A stretch of DNA of 64,000 nt from Nautilus pompilius (taxonomy: Eukaryota > Mollusca > Cephalopoda > Nautilida > Nautilidae). Shown in pieces: positions 1-11,428 of this stretch. Position 1 is the stretch's first letter. Every line of letters begins with the position of its first letter. Made by a program: the position numbers and the translations under genes. Location of the stretch: positions 1 to 64,000 of the forward strand of contig JACATO010001102.1 of NCBI GenBank assembly GCA_018389105.1, written 5' to 3'. A model generated the notes under the pieces. The model searched no databases, had not been told where the DNA came from, and saw only the letters and a list, made by a program, of their open reading frames with translations.

Positions 1-655
1 GCGAGCTGATGTCCGTACATAGCGCGCGAGCGAGAGAGCGAGCAGAGAGATTCCGTCCAGTCAGAGCGACGAGAGAGCTCGAGAGCGATAGAAGAGAATG
101 ATTTCAGTCCCGAGAGAGAGAGATCGCGATGATTGTCCGTACAGAGCTCATAGAGAGAGAGAGAGCTGATGTCAGTACCCGCGAGAGCTAGACGAGAACG
201 CTCTCCGATTTATGTCAGTAACCAGAGGCGCGCGCGCGCTAAGCTAGCGATGATTTCCGTCCCGAAGCTACGACGCGAGAGCGCTCTGCTGTCCGTCCCC
301 CACGCGAGAGCGAGAGCGAGATGATGTCAGTACCAGAGATAGCGCGAGCGAGAGAGCGTCGATGATGTCAGTACAGAGAGAGAGAGGGAGATGATGTCAG
401 TACGAGAGCGCAGAGGGACTGATGTCCGTACAGAGAGAGCGAGAGGAGGGCGCTGCTGTCGTACCCGCCGAGCGAGCGGAGCGGTGAGCTGATTTCCGTA
501 CCGACGAGAGAGAGAGGGCGATGATGTTCAGTACAGAGAGAGAGAGAGAGGGAGATGATTCCTTACAGAGAGCGAGAGAGGGAGATGATGTCCGTACAGA
601 GAGATAGAGAGAGGGAGAGAGATCATGTCAGTACAGAGAGAGAGAGAGAATTACC
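1..655. repeat. degenerate GA-rich minisatellite
   Basis: Irregular tandem units of about 28-41 bp alternate a core like TGATGTCAGTAC / TGATGTCCGTAC with variable (GA)n or (GAGC)n blocks. Cores are clear at 320, 361 and 390 and recur along the whole tract. Unit length drifts because of the GA blocks. The array probably continues past the left edge. Confidence 0.8.
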
Positions 656-2217
656 AGAAAGAAAAAAAATAAAAAACGAACATTACCAGGCTTATTACAC
701 AAAACTAGAAGAAAACTAATGGTCACCATTATAAATCAGACAATAAATTTAACCTATAGTAAGCATTAGTAATTTTAATCAATTTTAGTAAAATTCAAAG
801 TGTCTAGGCATCAAGAATATTGAAAAATTTTACTGCAAAGCAAGAACAGTTCTGACAATAACTGCAATACAATATGAACTCACAAAAACCAAAACAGAGG
901 ATAATCAAATGGATGAAAGCTCCAAAAGGTTAAGACAACCAAATAATGTGAATAAAAAGCAAATGGTACTAGTATATTAGCTAACTTAGAATGATTAATA
1001 TTACCCAACTGCAGCTATTGTAAAAGCTGTTTTTACTAATTTCAACTTCCCAAATTTAATCTTGTTTGTACCAGCAACATTTTTTTTTGTAAAAAAATTT
1101 TTTAAATACGTTTTTTAATAAAACGTTTGGATAAACTATGCTGTAAGACAAAAATTTCTATAGCACAACATAAATTCCCTGTTTATTTAAAATTTTTCAA
1201 ATAAAATAATAAATCAACATTACAACATTTAGTAAAAAAAAAATAGATGCAGAAACAGGTGGAAATACTATTTACAATTAACCAAACTAAATCTCAAGTG
1301 TATTTTAAAATGCATGCAACTTTTTTTTTATTACTAAAAACTTAATATGCAGATGAATTGTTAGATTATTCAGCCAAATCATATCCCATTAATTTTTTTT
1401 TTCATATAAGGGACATAACTCCATGTGCAGAGTGTGCATGTGCCCCATTTTTTTTAGAAAAGTTTTAAAGTATATAAAACTTTAAATTAAACATGGTAAG
1501 AATTATTTAAGTTTCTTTTAATATAGCAGCAACCACTAGCATATTGCTAAAATCATTTTATGTCATGCAACAGGAAATGCATTTATGTATTGCTTTAGGT
1601 AATGCCTATAGAATAACATTACTTTCTTCTAATACCAAAAATTGCCAAGTTTAGTTTGTATGAATAACCATAAGAGAGAGAAAAAAAGATATATTATATT
1701 TCTTTGAATACCAAGGCAAAAATATAAATTTATAATTCCATAGTCACAATTTCTAACATGTCAGTTTAATCTACACCGTAAAGCACAGAATTCCTTTAAG
1801 CAATGTTTACAATTTCATATTTGCTTCTTTTTTTTAAAATCAAAATTATGCAGATCATTCATACATCTACCTAAGATAGTGTTTAAAGAGCCAAGATCAG
1901 CTGAATGGACTTAAAATAAAAAAAAAATTATCAAACTACTATAAAAGTAGATCTATAATTATACATACCCAGAATATAAAAATTGCTTACAGTACTTATT
2001 GACATTTGGAAGTGACAACAAAACTTCAATTTACTATTCAGTTGCTTTTAGTATGAAGAGTTTCATAAAATCTGTTTAAAAATATTTTGAGTAACAACAT
2101 ATCTGTGCATGATTACTGAACAATTTTAAAGTTTAAATTTGTTAAACAATTTTAAAACTTAAATTATTTTTATATCTTCAAATTTCCCATTAAAATAAAA
2201 ATTAAAGAAAATCTATC
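656..2217. other. AT-rich non-coding sequence, nothing assigned
   Basis: Very AT-rich with many poly-A and poly-T runs and no open frame of interest on either strand. I see no gene, RNA or recognisable transposon here. It could be a 3' UTR or intron of a gene off the left edge. Confidence 0.4.
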
Positions 2218-2225
2218 ATTAAATT

Positions 2226-2913
2226 CAGTGATGGAAATGGGTTTTAGGAACTATGGGTACACTAAGGTCCACGAGGCTGAGGTTGGGAAGGGAGGGGAGC
2301 CACTATAAGCACCCCCCCCATTGAGAAATTTTTTGTAATATGGTAAATTTCAGGGCCATTCTGAGCCTATATGCCCTGGGTATGATGATTACATACACAT
2401 TGTATCAGTAACTCAGTCAAAGATAGGTATAACAAATATATTTTGGAAAAATATAATTTTTTTCAGATTATTCATAAATTTATTGAGAATAACAATAGTG
2501 TACAGTTTACAACTTTACAAATCTAGCTATATGTAGTATATATGTATGATGATCAGCCAATATATAAATGTAAGTACAATCTACATTTCTGAAATTCCTT
2601 ACTTATTAATGGACAAACGCAACAATTGAGTGAATTACACTCCAGTTTACATTACAAAATGTTCCATTATGGTATATAATCTCCATTTTTTCCTGCCACC
2701 TCCTCTTTCTTTCTGCATGCCTTCTGCCACTAAGAAGCCAGGTCTTCACATATTCTTCGGAGTTGAATTTTGACAGAGGAGGTCCCACCAACTTAATAAA
2801 TAGAAGAGTTGAGAGATGATCAGTTTGAAGTCTTGCATGTTGTGGTGACATGCAGAAAAACTGAAAAGTAGGGGAATGCCGCCACCTGCGTACCCCCCCC
2901 ATTTCCATCACTG
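2226..2913 (-). mobile_element. non-autonomous hAT element with intact TIRs and 8-bp TSD
   Basis: The left end reads CAGTGATGGAAATGGG and the right end is its exact reverse complement. Both are flanked by the 8-bp duplication ATTAAATT (2218-2225 and 2914-2921). CAGTG-type ends with 8-bp TSDs are diagnostic of hAT transposons. The 688-bp length is far below an autonomous element. A minus-strand open frame at 2606-2911 contains KFNSEEYVKTWLL, which resembles the extreme C-terminus of hAT-type transposase-derived proteins. The element therefore looks like an internal-deletion derivative rather than a pure MITE. Perfect TSDs suggest fairly recent insertion. Confidence 0.8.
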
Positions 2914-3425
2914 ATTAAATTCAATATTTATTTTTTTTTAAAAAAGGGGAAAAAAACCAAGAACCGAAGCTATAAAACTATCATAATGATTAAATATTAA
3001 CATTTTAAAAATATATATAAGGTGAATGGCATTTATAACTCTGTCTTCGGACCTAAACTTTTCCCACAGGCTAACACTGTTACTCGTCTTCCAGTCTTAG
3101 TAATGATTAGTATTTGTTTCTCCTTCCTCAAATATGGAGCAGTAATTACAGCGTGAGTTTTTGAATTTATGACTGTATGTTAACTATTTTGTAAAAGAAT
3201 ACAAAGATGAATGATCACAATTACAAAGTAATTAAGCACGCAATTAGATTCAACAACACCTGCCGTAATGGCTGCAACAAGCCAAGAGCCCTTTGTTGTA
3301 ACCAAGTTATTCTAATAAACCACAGTACGGAAAATATTCCGTTTCGCGTATCACTTCCTTAAATAATCAGGGTTATTTATCGCCAAGTTGGAACGCAGAA
3401 AAAAAAAAAACACAACTGTCTGTGA
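2914..3425. other. non-coding sequence between hAT element and G-tract region
   Basis: AT-rich up to about 3240, then gradually more CpG-containing. No gene or repeat family is recognised. Confidence 0.35.
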
Positions 3426-3454
3426 GGCGGGCGGGGCGGGGCGGGGCGGGGCGG
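3426..3454. repeat. (GGGGC)n G-tract with tandem GC boxes
   Basis: Four-plus repeats of GGGGC give overlapping Sp1-type GC boxes and enough G-runs for a G-quadruplex on the + strand. It is directly followed by TTATAAGG, a TATA-like string. This may mark an alternative upstream promoter. Confidence 0.55.
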
Positions 3455-3895
3455 TTATAAGGCCCGACATGACAGCAGAGTCAGTAAAGTTCACAAAAAC
3501 ATGAAAGTATCTCTTCGAATTTGAGGAAGTAAATGTTTATCTAAGTCAGCTGGGGTTGGTCGATCAGCACCACCACCTTTTGGGGTGGGGGTGGGGTAGA
3601 CAGATACATTTGAGAGAGACTAGTAATAATAGTTTTTAACTGAAGCATGATTAGCAGCAAAGCATTCTCATTTCTAAATCACCATTAATCAAGACTGAGG
3701 CGGTCGACATAATTGATACACAAGACGATGATTGCTTGTTGCTGTTGTACTCTAGTGTAATATGTGATATACTAGTTAGAGGTGGTGGGGGCTGGAGGGA
3801 GGGACAGACAGACAGACATCGGCTTCTGTTTTCATCGTAGGGTGGGTAAATATCAGTCCACACGCTTAATACTGGAACTCCTGACACCGCCCACT

Positions 3896-3937
3896 GGGTG
3901 GGTGTGGGGGGGAGGGGGAGGGGGAGGGGGAGGGGCG
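3896..3937. repeat. (GGGGGA)n G-quadruplex-type tract
   Basis: Runs of five or more G separated by single A residues on the + strand, ending in GGGGCGACG. It meets the usual G4 pattern of at least four G-runs with very short loops. Confidence 0.6.
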
Positions 3938-4207
3938 ACGCAGACGTTCGTTTATCATTATTTATAACACAGTATAATCAAAAGTGGTGGGTGTCGTCTG
4001 GACGGTAAGGACCTCATGGAGGCGCCCCAACAACACGCGGACAGTAGTTCGGAAAAAAATGTAACCCTCGTCTCTCTCTCTCTTCTTCTTCTTCTTTAAG
4101 GGTTTACATTCGATTTCGTAGTTAATCCGCGAGCCAGACAGGACAGACAGACGAACAGGATCGTCAGGCGGCATCGATTGCTGCAGTTAAACATGCGCGT
4201 GCACAGC

Positions 4208-4237
4208 TGGGCTGGGCTGGGCTGGGCTGGGGGGGGT
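4208..4237. repeat. (GGGCT)n tract
   Basis: Five GGGCT-like units end in a run of G. It is the third G-run cluster in the same kilobase upstream of PPM1G. Confidence 0.6.
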
Positions 4238-4351
4238 TCGATCCGCGCCGTCGGACACCGAAAGGAGGAGGAGAAGAAACCCGGAATGTGTTTTGTTTTT
4301 TTTTTTTTTTTTTGTTTTTTCCTGTCCTGTTTTCACTGAAAGTCCATGAAG

Positions 4352-4386
4352 AGGGTCAGGGTTAGGGTTAGGGAGGGGGAGGGGGG
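4352..4386. repeat. telomere-like GGGTTA tract plus G-runs
   Basis: GGGTCA GGGTTA GGGTTA GGGA is followed by GGGGGAGGGGGG. The GGGTTA units match the animal telomere motif, but the tract is only about three units long, so it is an interstitial telomere-like sequence rather than a chromosome end. Confidence 0.6.
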
Positions 4387-5143
4387 AGAGAGAGAGAGAC
4401 GCCGCGCCGGAGGGGGAACGATCGGCGGAATGTCATACGCACCTCTTCCCTGCGCTTCTGCCATCTACCGCATGGACTCTCCTCCAAGACTTCGCTCAGG
4501 TCGTCCGACTCGTCTCCGCTGTCCGTCTTGTCCGGACGAATCTCGGATTCCGCCTCTGCCATCACGAGAGGCATGCACTTCTCCTCCGCTGGTCGAGCAC
4601 GACCGACCGACCGACCGACCTGGCTGTGTACACGGGCCGCCAAAAGACACACACGGCACGGCACGGAACAGACACACACACACACACACACACCGCGCGG
4701 CGCGCGCGCGGAAAGCCCCCTCTACGCACGATCGGTCTCGGTCCAAAGCATAAGACCGGATGTCTGCGCTGGTTTTTCCGCACAAGCGAAACGTGAGGGC
4801 AAACGCCGCTCGCCATTGGTTGGAAATTCGTGGAGAGGGGGGGGCGAATATAACGATAAAAAAAAAATTTTTTTTTTTTTTTTTAGAAATTAGAGAGAGA
4901 GAGAAAAAAAAATAAATAAATAAATAAATAAAAAGGAGAATCGTATTTATCGAAAGCAACGCGTGATAAAAGACGGCTTGGATAAAAAAAAAAAAAAGTT
5001 ATTATGCAATCCACTTTATCCGCGCTATGAATGTCACGTGGTGTATTGCTCAAACCGCGAAATAGAATGCACGTGTGGGAAGTGTTTCGGTTTTGCAGTA
5101 AAATCAGTTGGCTTGCCTGAAAATAACCACGTAGTCAGCGAAA

Positions 5144-5254
5144 ATGGGCGTTTACCTTTCCTCCCCGAACACCGAGAAAATTTCCAAGGATGGCAAAAGC
5201 AGGAACTTTACCTACGGAGCTTCATCGATGCAGGGATGGAGGATAACCCAAGAG
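5144..5254 (+). CDS. PPM1G: PPM1G coding exon 1 (residues 1-37)
   Basis: Starts MGVYLSSPN and runs to GWRITQE. The donor is GTAGCC after ...CAAGAG, phase 0. It carries the candidate myristoylated Gly2, the phosphate-binding Arg equivalent (R33) and the first metal-ligand Glu (E37). Kozak context GCGAAAATGG. Confidence 0.93.
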
Positions 5255-8200
5255 GTAGCCATGTTAATTCTAATTCTTATTTTTCTTTTGTCCCCGCTGT
5301 GTACGTTTTGTGTTTTGTTGTTCTTTTTTGTTGTTGTTGTTGTTGTTGCCAAGGAAGGCTTTCGGAGATTTAGTTAGTTTTCCGTCGTTTTTCACCTTAT
5401 TCATACTGCTGACTGCACCCGTGTGGGGAGATTTGCTTTGTTGCCGGGTTTCCGGCGATCTTCTCCGTGCCGAGTTCGTCTGGCTGTCTGTAGATCGTCC
5501 CCCCCCCACCCCTCGTCTAATTATCATTCTGAGACACCCTTCCTCCTCGCTGCCACACAAGATTAGAATGCTAAACGTTTCCGTTGGTTTTCCCTTTTTC
5601 TAAAAAAAAAAAAAAAAAAGAATAGTTCATTAAAATTTACCAAAACGAATCGTTACAACATTTAAATAATTTAATAAAACGCGCAATTATGCACGCTGAT
5701 CTCTAACGGTGTTCGCTGTCTCCTCGCTCCCCTCCCCACCAGTCACTCTGCCAGGTATATTTTTCGAAAACTACTGAAAGATGTCCCCCCCCCCCTCTCC
5801 TCCTTGTGCGTTTCGGATAAACCCTTGGTCAAAGGCCCGTATTTAATCCTGGTCGCAATTTCTCGTGTCTATAAACCACCCCTTCAAATTATCTGCCCCT
5901 GATTGGAAATTTTTTAAAGTCTGTTATTAAAACGTATATTTTTTTTTTTAAACTAAACGCACCAGCTTTGCTCCAAATCACACGCCTTCTAAAGGTAAAA
6001 GCATCGTGGGAGGGGATTCCAATCCAAAATAAAATGTTTGTTTGAAACAAAGTTTATTAGATTGCTGACACACACACACATAATTAATTAATAACTTAAC
6101 AGACAAACCAAATTCATAACCAGTAGAAAATGCCTGATTCATCAGCTGGAATTAATGATATTTCAAAACAAACCACAAGGTGGACCTACATTGAAAATTA
6201 ACTTGGGTTATATGTTAATGGGAAAAAGAGTTTGCATTTACTGATTCATAAAAGTTCTTGGTGCAAGTATGACTTTACAGTGATGAGAAACAGCCTAAAG
6301 TGAGATGTTTGCTTCTTTTTGATTCTGTTCTTGTAAGGACAAAGTTTTTTTTTTTTTTACATTATGGCAATAATCATAGTAGAACATATTATCCATGTGA
6401 CAAATAATGCAAAGTTTTTATTGTTATATTGTTGATGATGATGATAATGTAGATTAATGCCCCACATTCTGTCATGACATTATGGCAATAATCATAGTAG
6501 AACATATTATCCATGTGACAAATAATGCAAAGTTTTTATTGTTACATTGTTGATGATGATGATGATAATGTAGATTAATGCCCCACATTCTGTCATGACA
6601 TTATGGCAATAATCATAGTAGAACATATTATCCATGTGACAAATAATGCAAAGTTTTTATTGTTACATTGTTGATGATGATGATGATAATGTAGATTAAT
6701 GCCCCACATTCTGTCATGATTTAAAAGCCTTTGCTCCTATTTTTGTAGTACATTTATCTAGTATAGTGGGCACATTTGGATAAAAAACTTATCATTACAG
6801 CAAATAATTATTGTTATAATTTCATAATATATAGTGTTAAAAGTAAAATTATGCAAGATTTGAGAGCTTTCCATATTTTAATGATAGATGAAAGAATAAA
6901 AGTAACTTCAATAAAATGGAGACTGAAGTCATACCTACTAATTTTACACTAATCTGTCAATTATAACTGCTTCATATACCTTGAGGGTGTTTCAGAAAAT
7001 AAAGGTAAAATTTATATCAGTACTTTCTACATCTGACAAAGAGGTAAACATCATGTCACTAAGCAAAATTCATGTACAAATACATGAATGCTATCTCTTG
7101 TAGACATGTTTACTTGTGGTGTTAGTGACCAAGTAAAAAAAAAAAACATGGACTTGCAGTTAGCAGTGTGGACCACAAAAAAGCAGCAATCTGTAATTCA
7201 TTTGCTAGGGTTTTTATTTTTTTTTTTTACACTAGATAATATTAGTTCATTATGGAGAGAACTGTATGGCACAAAGAAAAGTGTATGAGTGGATAGACAG
7301 GCTTTAAAAAAAGATCAAACATTAGTAGTGGATAAAAACATTGACAAGTCAGACATGTGACTTTGTGATAACCACATACACTTTGAACACACTGCACTTT
7401 GATCTCTCTCACATTCTCCCTACTGTCTGGATTTTGCCCATCTAATTTTCACCTCTGGACCCCTGAAGGTAGTGCAATTGTGGCTTATACAGCAACCAAA
7501 AAATTTTTACTAAGATGGTGTTATCAAGAAACTTGTGAGTAGTTGGATTACATGAAGGCATAACAAAAACTGGGACTACTATGAGAAGTGATGCAGTCCA
7601 ATAAATGATGCCTGCTTGCTTACTTTATTTATGAATTGCCTTTACTTTCTGAAGGACTTTCGTGTTGCTAGATTCCATGGTGCTTAACTTACAAAGGTAT
7701 AACATCATGTGTTCACATAGTAAAAACACTTAAACATTTGTTAATTCCTCTCAGTGGGTTTCTTTAGGTAGAAGTTTGTGATAAGTAGGGTGGTTGATTG
7801 ATTTTTTTTTTTTCATATCTTAGTCATTCTTTTCTTAAAGGGGGGGCATAATTTGCCAAATTAGGCTTTGTGGTGTACATCTCTAAAATGTATGCAATTA
7901 TCAGACTTCTCTGAATGAAGTAAATTGTATATTGCTTTCCTCAAGGTCTACAACTGTCTTTAGTTGTTGCACATTGTAACCAAGCACTCAGTGTTCTCAT
8001 CACTAGGCTTTGTTTGTTTTATAAGTTCTACTTAATTTTTTATGTTATCAAATGATGTTCATGTTCATTTTATATTGGGTTAAACTGAAAAATTTGTGAG
8101 TGCTACCTTGATTTGCACTGGGGGGGGTGTTTCTAGAAAATGGCATGCAAATCAAATTTGCATATTTCAAACCCATTATTACACATTAAACTTGGGGTTA

Positions 8201-11200
8201 TGTTCCATACTGTTAGATAATTTGAGTATTTTTAAGTCCTCACTGGAAGAAAACCATGATCCCAGCCTGCCTGTTTACTGTACTACTACTGGTGTTACAA
8301 CACCATAAAGTAAAAACTGACTTTTTTTTCTCTCATTTTAATCCTGCACAATAACTAGACAACTAAAAACTTCACTAATAATAAAAGCTGGCCAGAAAAC
8401 ATGTAATTGTTTGTATCCTTTGTTTAAACTGTTTTGCTGTGGCGGGTTCAGTATTTTGGCCCAGCAAAAACATAGCCAGATAGTGATCGTAAAACAAGTT
8501 TATTGCACTACAATAATTAAAGGTAGTTTGACAGTGTAGTATGATGTAGAAAACTACTACTATTACATGCTATACATTGAGAAAACGTGGCAGTGAAACG
8601 CTAAGTAAAGTATAAAAGAAAATATACACACAAGACCATTATCCACAAGGTTACACTATCAAAAAGGTAACATTTATCCATCATATATTTAGTAAAAGAA
8701 AGCTTAAAACAATCATTTAGTTAAAGAAAAATGGTCACTTCAGAGGCAGAGAGGCAGTTCCTGGACTGGTCTTGAAAAATTGCATTAAAGTAGATTGCTT
8801 CAATGAATGTTGTTTCTCCTTGTACAATTTCTTGTAGGTTGCCAAGTTGTTAAATTTCTCCCAAACTGCAAACTTCATACCATGTCTGGGTCCATGTCTA
8901 CTGCTTCCTGGGCCAGCTATTCCTTTAAGATGTTTGCAGGCCTCTTAGTGTATAATTGGCATGGTGATTTTACAGAAACTCCTTCCTCTTTTGCTTCATT
9001 TTCTTGTTTTGTCATGTCTAGCATGTCCTCAAGGGGATCAGATATATCACATTGTCATCATTCAAGTCTTCAAAGCCAATAGATTTTCCAAATTGAACAA
9101 CTTCCATAACAATTGAAGAAAGATTTCCAAAACTTCTAAAATTATGTATACATTTTTTTCATAAGCATTTTCATAAACTATGCATGGTTGTGTTCTTGAT
9201 TTCACTTTATGCACTCTTGACATTATTTATTGCATGGAGGATATTATATTGTTGCCAGACGTCATGAACTGATGGTCTTTTCAGGTCTGTCAGTGGCATC
9301 TAGTAGTTGTGATAATGTCCTCTTCGGATAATATATCTTGAAACTGGTAACAACTCCCTGATTTATGGGCTGGATCAGAAACATGGTGTTAGGTGGCAGA
9401 AAAATCACTTTTACAATCATTGAGATTCATAAGGTGTCCTGGAGCATTGTCAAGGATAAGTAGTGCTTTAAATGCTTCTTTTCTGATAGTATTGCTTAAC
9501 CTCAACACAAAAGCAATTCAGGAATCAGTCCTCTGTGATACAGCTAGTTATCCATGCTTTTTTGTTTGCTTGCCAATGAACTGGTAGGGTTGCCTTGCCT
9601 TTCAAGGCTTGAGGATTCTGGGAATGGTACACTGCCAGGGGTTTACATTTAAAGTTGCCTTCAGCATTACCCCACAGTAAGATTGTTAGTTTATCTTTAG
9701 ATGCTTTAAAACTAGGGACTGTATTTAGGTCCTGTTTGATATCCTTTTCCAAAATAAACCTGTTTTGTCAATGTTAAACATTTGCTGTGGCAAGTAGCCC
9801 CCTGCCTCCACAATAGATTTGGAATCATAAGGAAACTAGTCAGCAGCTGCATGGTTTTCCTTGGCTGATTCACCAGTAAATTTTGTTATGCCAGTTTTGC
9901 TATTTTTGGAAATTATTGAACCAACCTTTGCTTGCCAAGAAAGTCTCAGGTGATGTTTCTTCTGTAGAGTTTGAGTGCCTTTGCATGGACAACTGTAGAG
10001 AACTTAAGCCTATCTTGTAGTTTTGTTCCTTCACCCATAAAACCAACATTTTCTTCACAGATGCATTGCTCACCTTTGATGTTATTTTTGCTAATGATGT
10101 TGGTTGGGAAACAGTCTTTTATCTTTGTAACATTTCTCTTTGTTGTATATACCATCGACTCTTTTAGGTTCAGGATACAACCAACCTATGTGGGACCATT
10201 ACCACTCTCAAGTAGTTTTAGTATTTCCAGTTAAGTTTCTAGTGTTAAATGTTTTCGTTTGCTTCTTCAAATGGGGTAGGGGCTTGTCTGGTGAATTTAA
10301 ACAATGCTGTTTCAATGCCATAATGTTGAGTCACACACTAGGAAAGAAAGTGGAGGGTGTGTGTGAGCATTGCTGCAATAGCCAAGTGAGTGATAGTCTA
10401 GTGTATGAAAAGTCCTGTGATCAGCTTCTTGTGGTGACTGTCAGTTCTCTCATTTGTCATTTCAACACTTGTCTGAAACATGTTTATGTTCATTTATTCA
10501 TTCTCATAAGTATTCATTCACTCTTTGCTTGCTCACTCACTCAGTATAAATTGTGTGTTCATATATATTCCTTACACAGTGATGGATTCACTCCTATCTG
10601 TTAACGCTGACATAGTTGCCAAACACAAGCATATAAAGGCTTTTGTGACTATAAAAATACAAATAATTTTGGTCATATCTTCATTTCTTACATATTAAAT
10701 ATTGTTGATAAATATTAATTAAACAAATAGGTTAAAGATGTTCATCATACAGTACAATTTTTATTTTATTAATATGTTGTACAATACATTTGGAGAGATA
10801 AACAGTGTCCACCTTCATTAGTCACCATTGTACTTAGCTGGTAGGTGGATAAGGTTTGCATAAGAAATTTTTGGCATAAAAATTTAATTGTGTAACTTCA
10901 AATCCATGTATATTAAGAATGTGTAAATCAACGGAATGCTGTATAAGGGGTAACACAAATTGGGTTAAGTATTAGAGCTCTGAAGTGAATAGAAAAACGG
11001 ATTGCCAGTAGTTGCTGTAAATACTAATATAAACTAGTTTAAAAACAAAATTCACACGCAGACGCTTTTCCAAACATGACTTATATAAATTCTTCTTGAT
11101 TTTTATCCATTCCACTGTAATCGACCTGTTCATATGGTCAGGGCTGTAAGACCAGCCCACAGTTCAGTTTCCATTTGAAACCATGGCTTAGTTTGGTAAA

Positions 11201-11397
11201 TTTCCCGTGGTATGGGTTTTCTCCCACGATACAGCAGCAACAATCATCCCAGTCTCTATTGGTTGCCTTTGTAGGTTCTATATATCTTTTTTGAGTTGCT
11301 CAATTCCAGTAATTTAGCTGGACAGTGCTAGGACTTTGCTAGTGGATTCTTGGTTCTGAAAAGTTCTTTGAAGCAATAATTCTAAATCAACTACTAT

Positions 11398-11428
<31 letters not shown>

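Larger units (their letters stand above)
4180..5143 (+). promoter_or_regulatory. PPM1G: GC-rich upstream region / putative PPM1G promoter and 5' UTR
   Basis: CpG content rises sharply over about 4390-4830 in contrast to the AT-rich flanks, ending just before the PPM1G start codon. No convincing TATA box sits close to the ATG, as expected for a housekeeping CpG promoter. The tract also contains (GACC)n, (CA)n and (AAAT)n microsatellites. The transcription start cannot be placed from sequence alone. Several open frames of 80-160 codons here are low-complexity and not credible genes. Confidence 0.5.

Noticed and set aside
4237..4255. GGTTCGATCCGC resembles a tRNA box B
   Set aside because: It sits at the end of a (GGGCT)n run with no box A or cloverleaf upstream.
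4346..4959. Overlapping open frames of 80-160 codons on both strands upstream of PPM1G
   Set aside because: They are Arg/Pro/Ser/Cys-rich, run through microsatellites such as (CA)n and (GACC)n, overlap each other in several frames and resemble no family. They arise from GC-rich composition.
5310..5603. 97-codon hydrophobic open frame just after PPM1G exon 1
   Set aside because: It starts in a (TTG)n run in the intron with Leu repeats from simple sequence; no signal peptide or family likeness.
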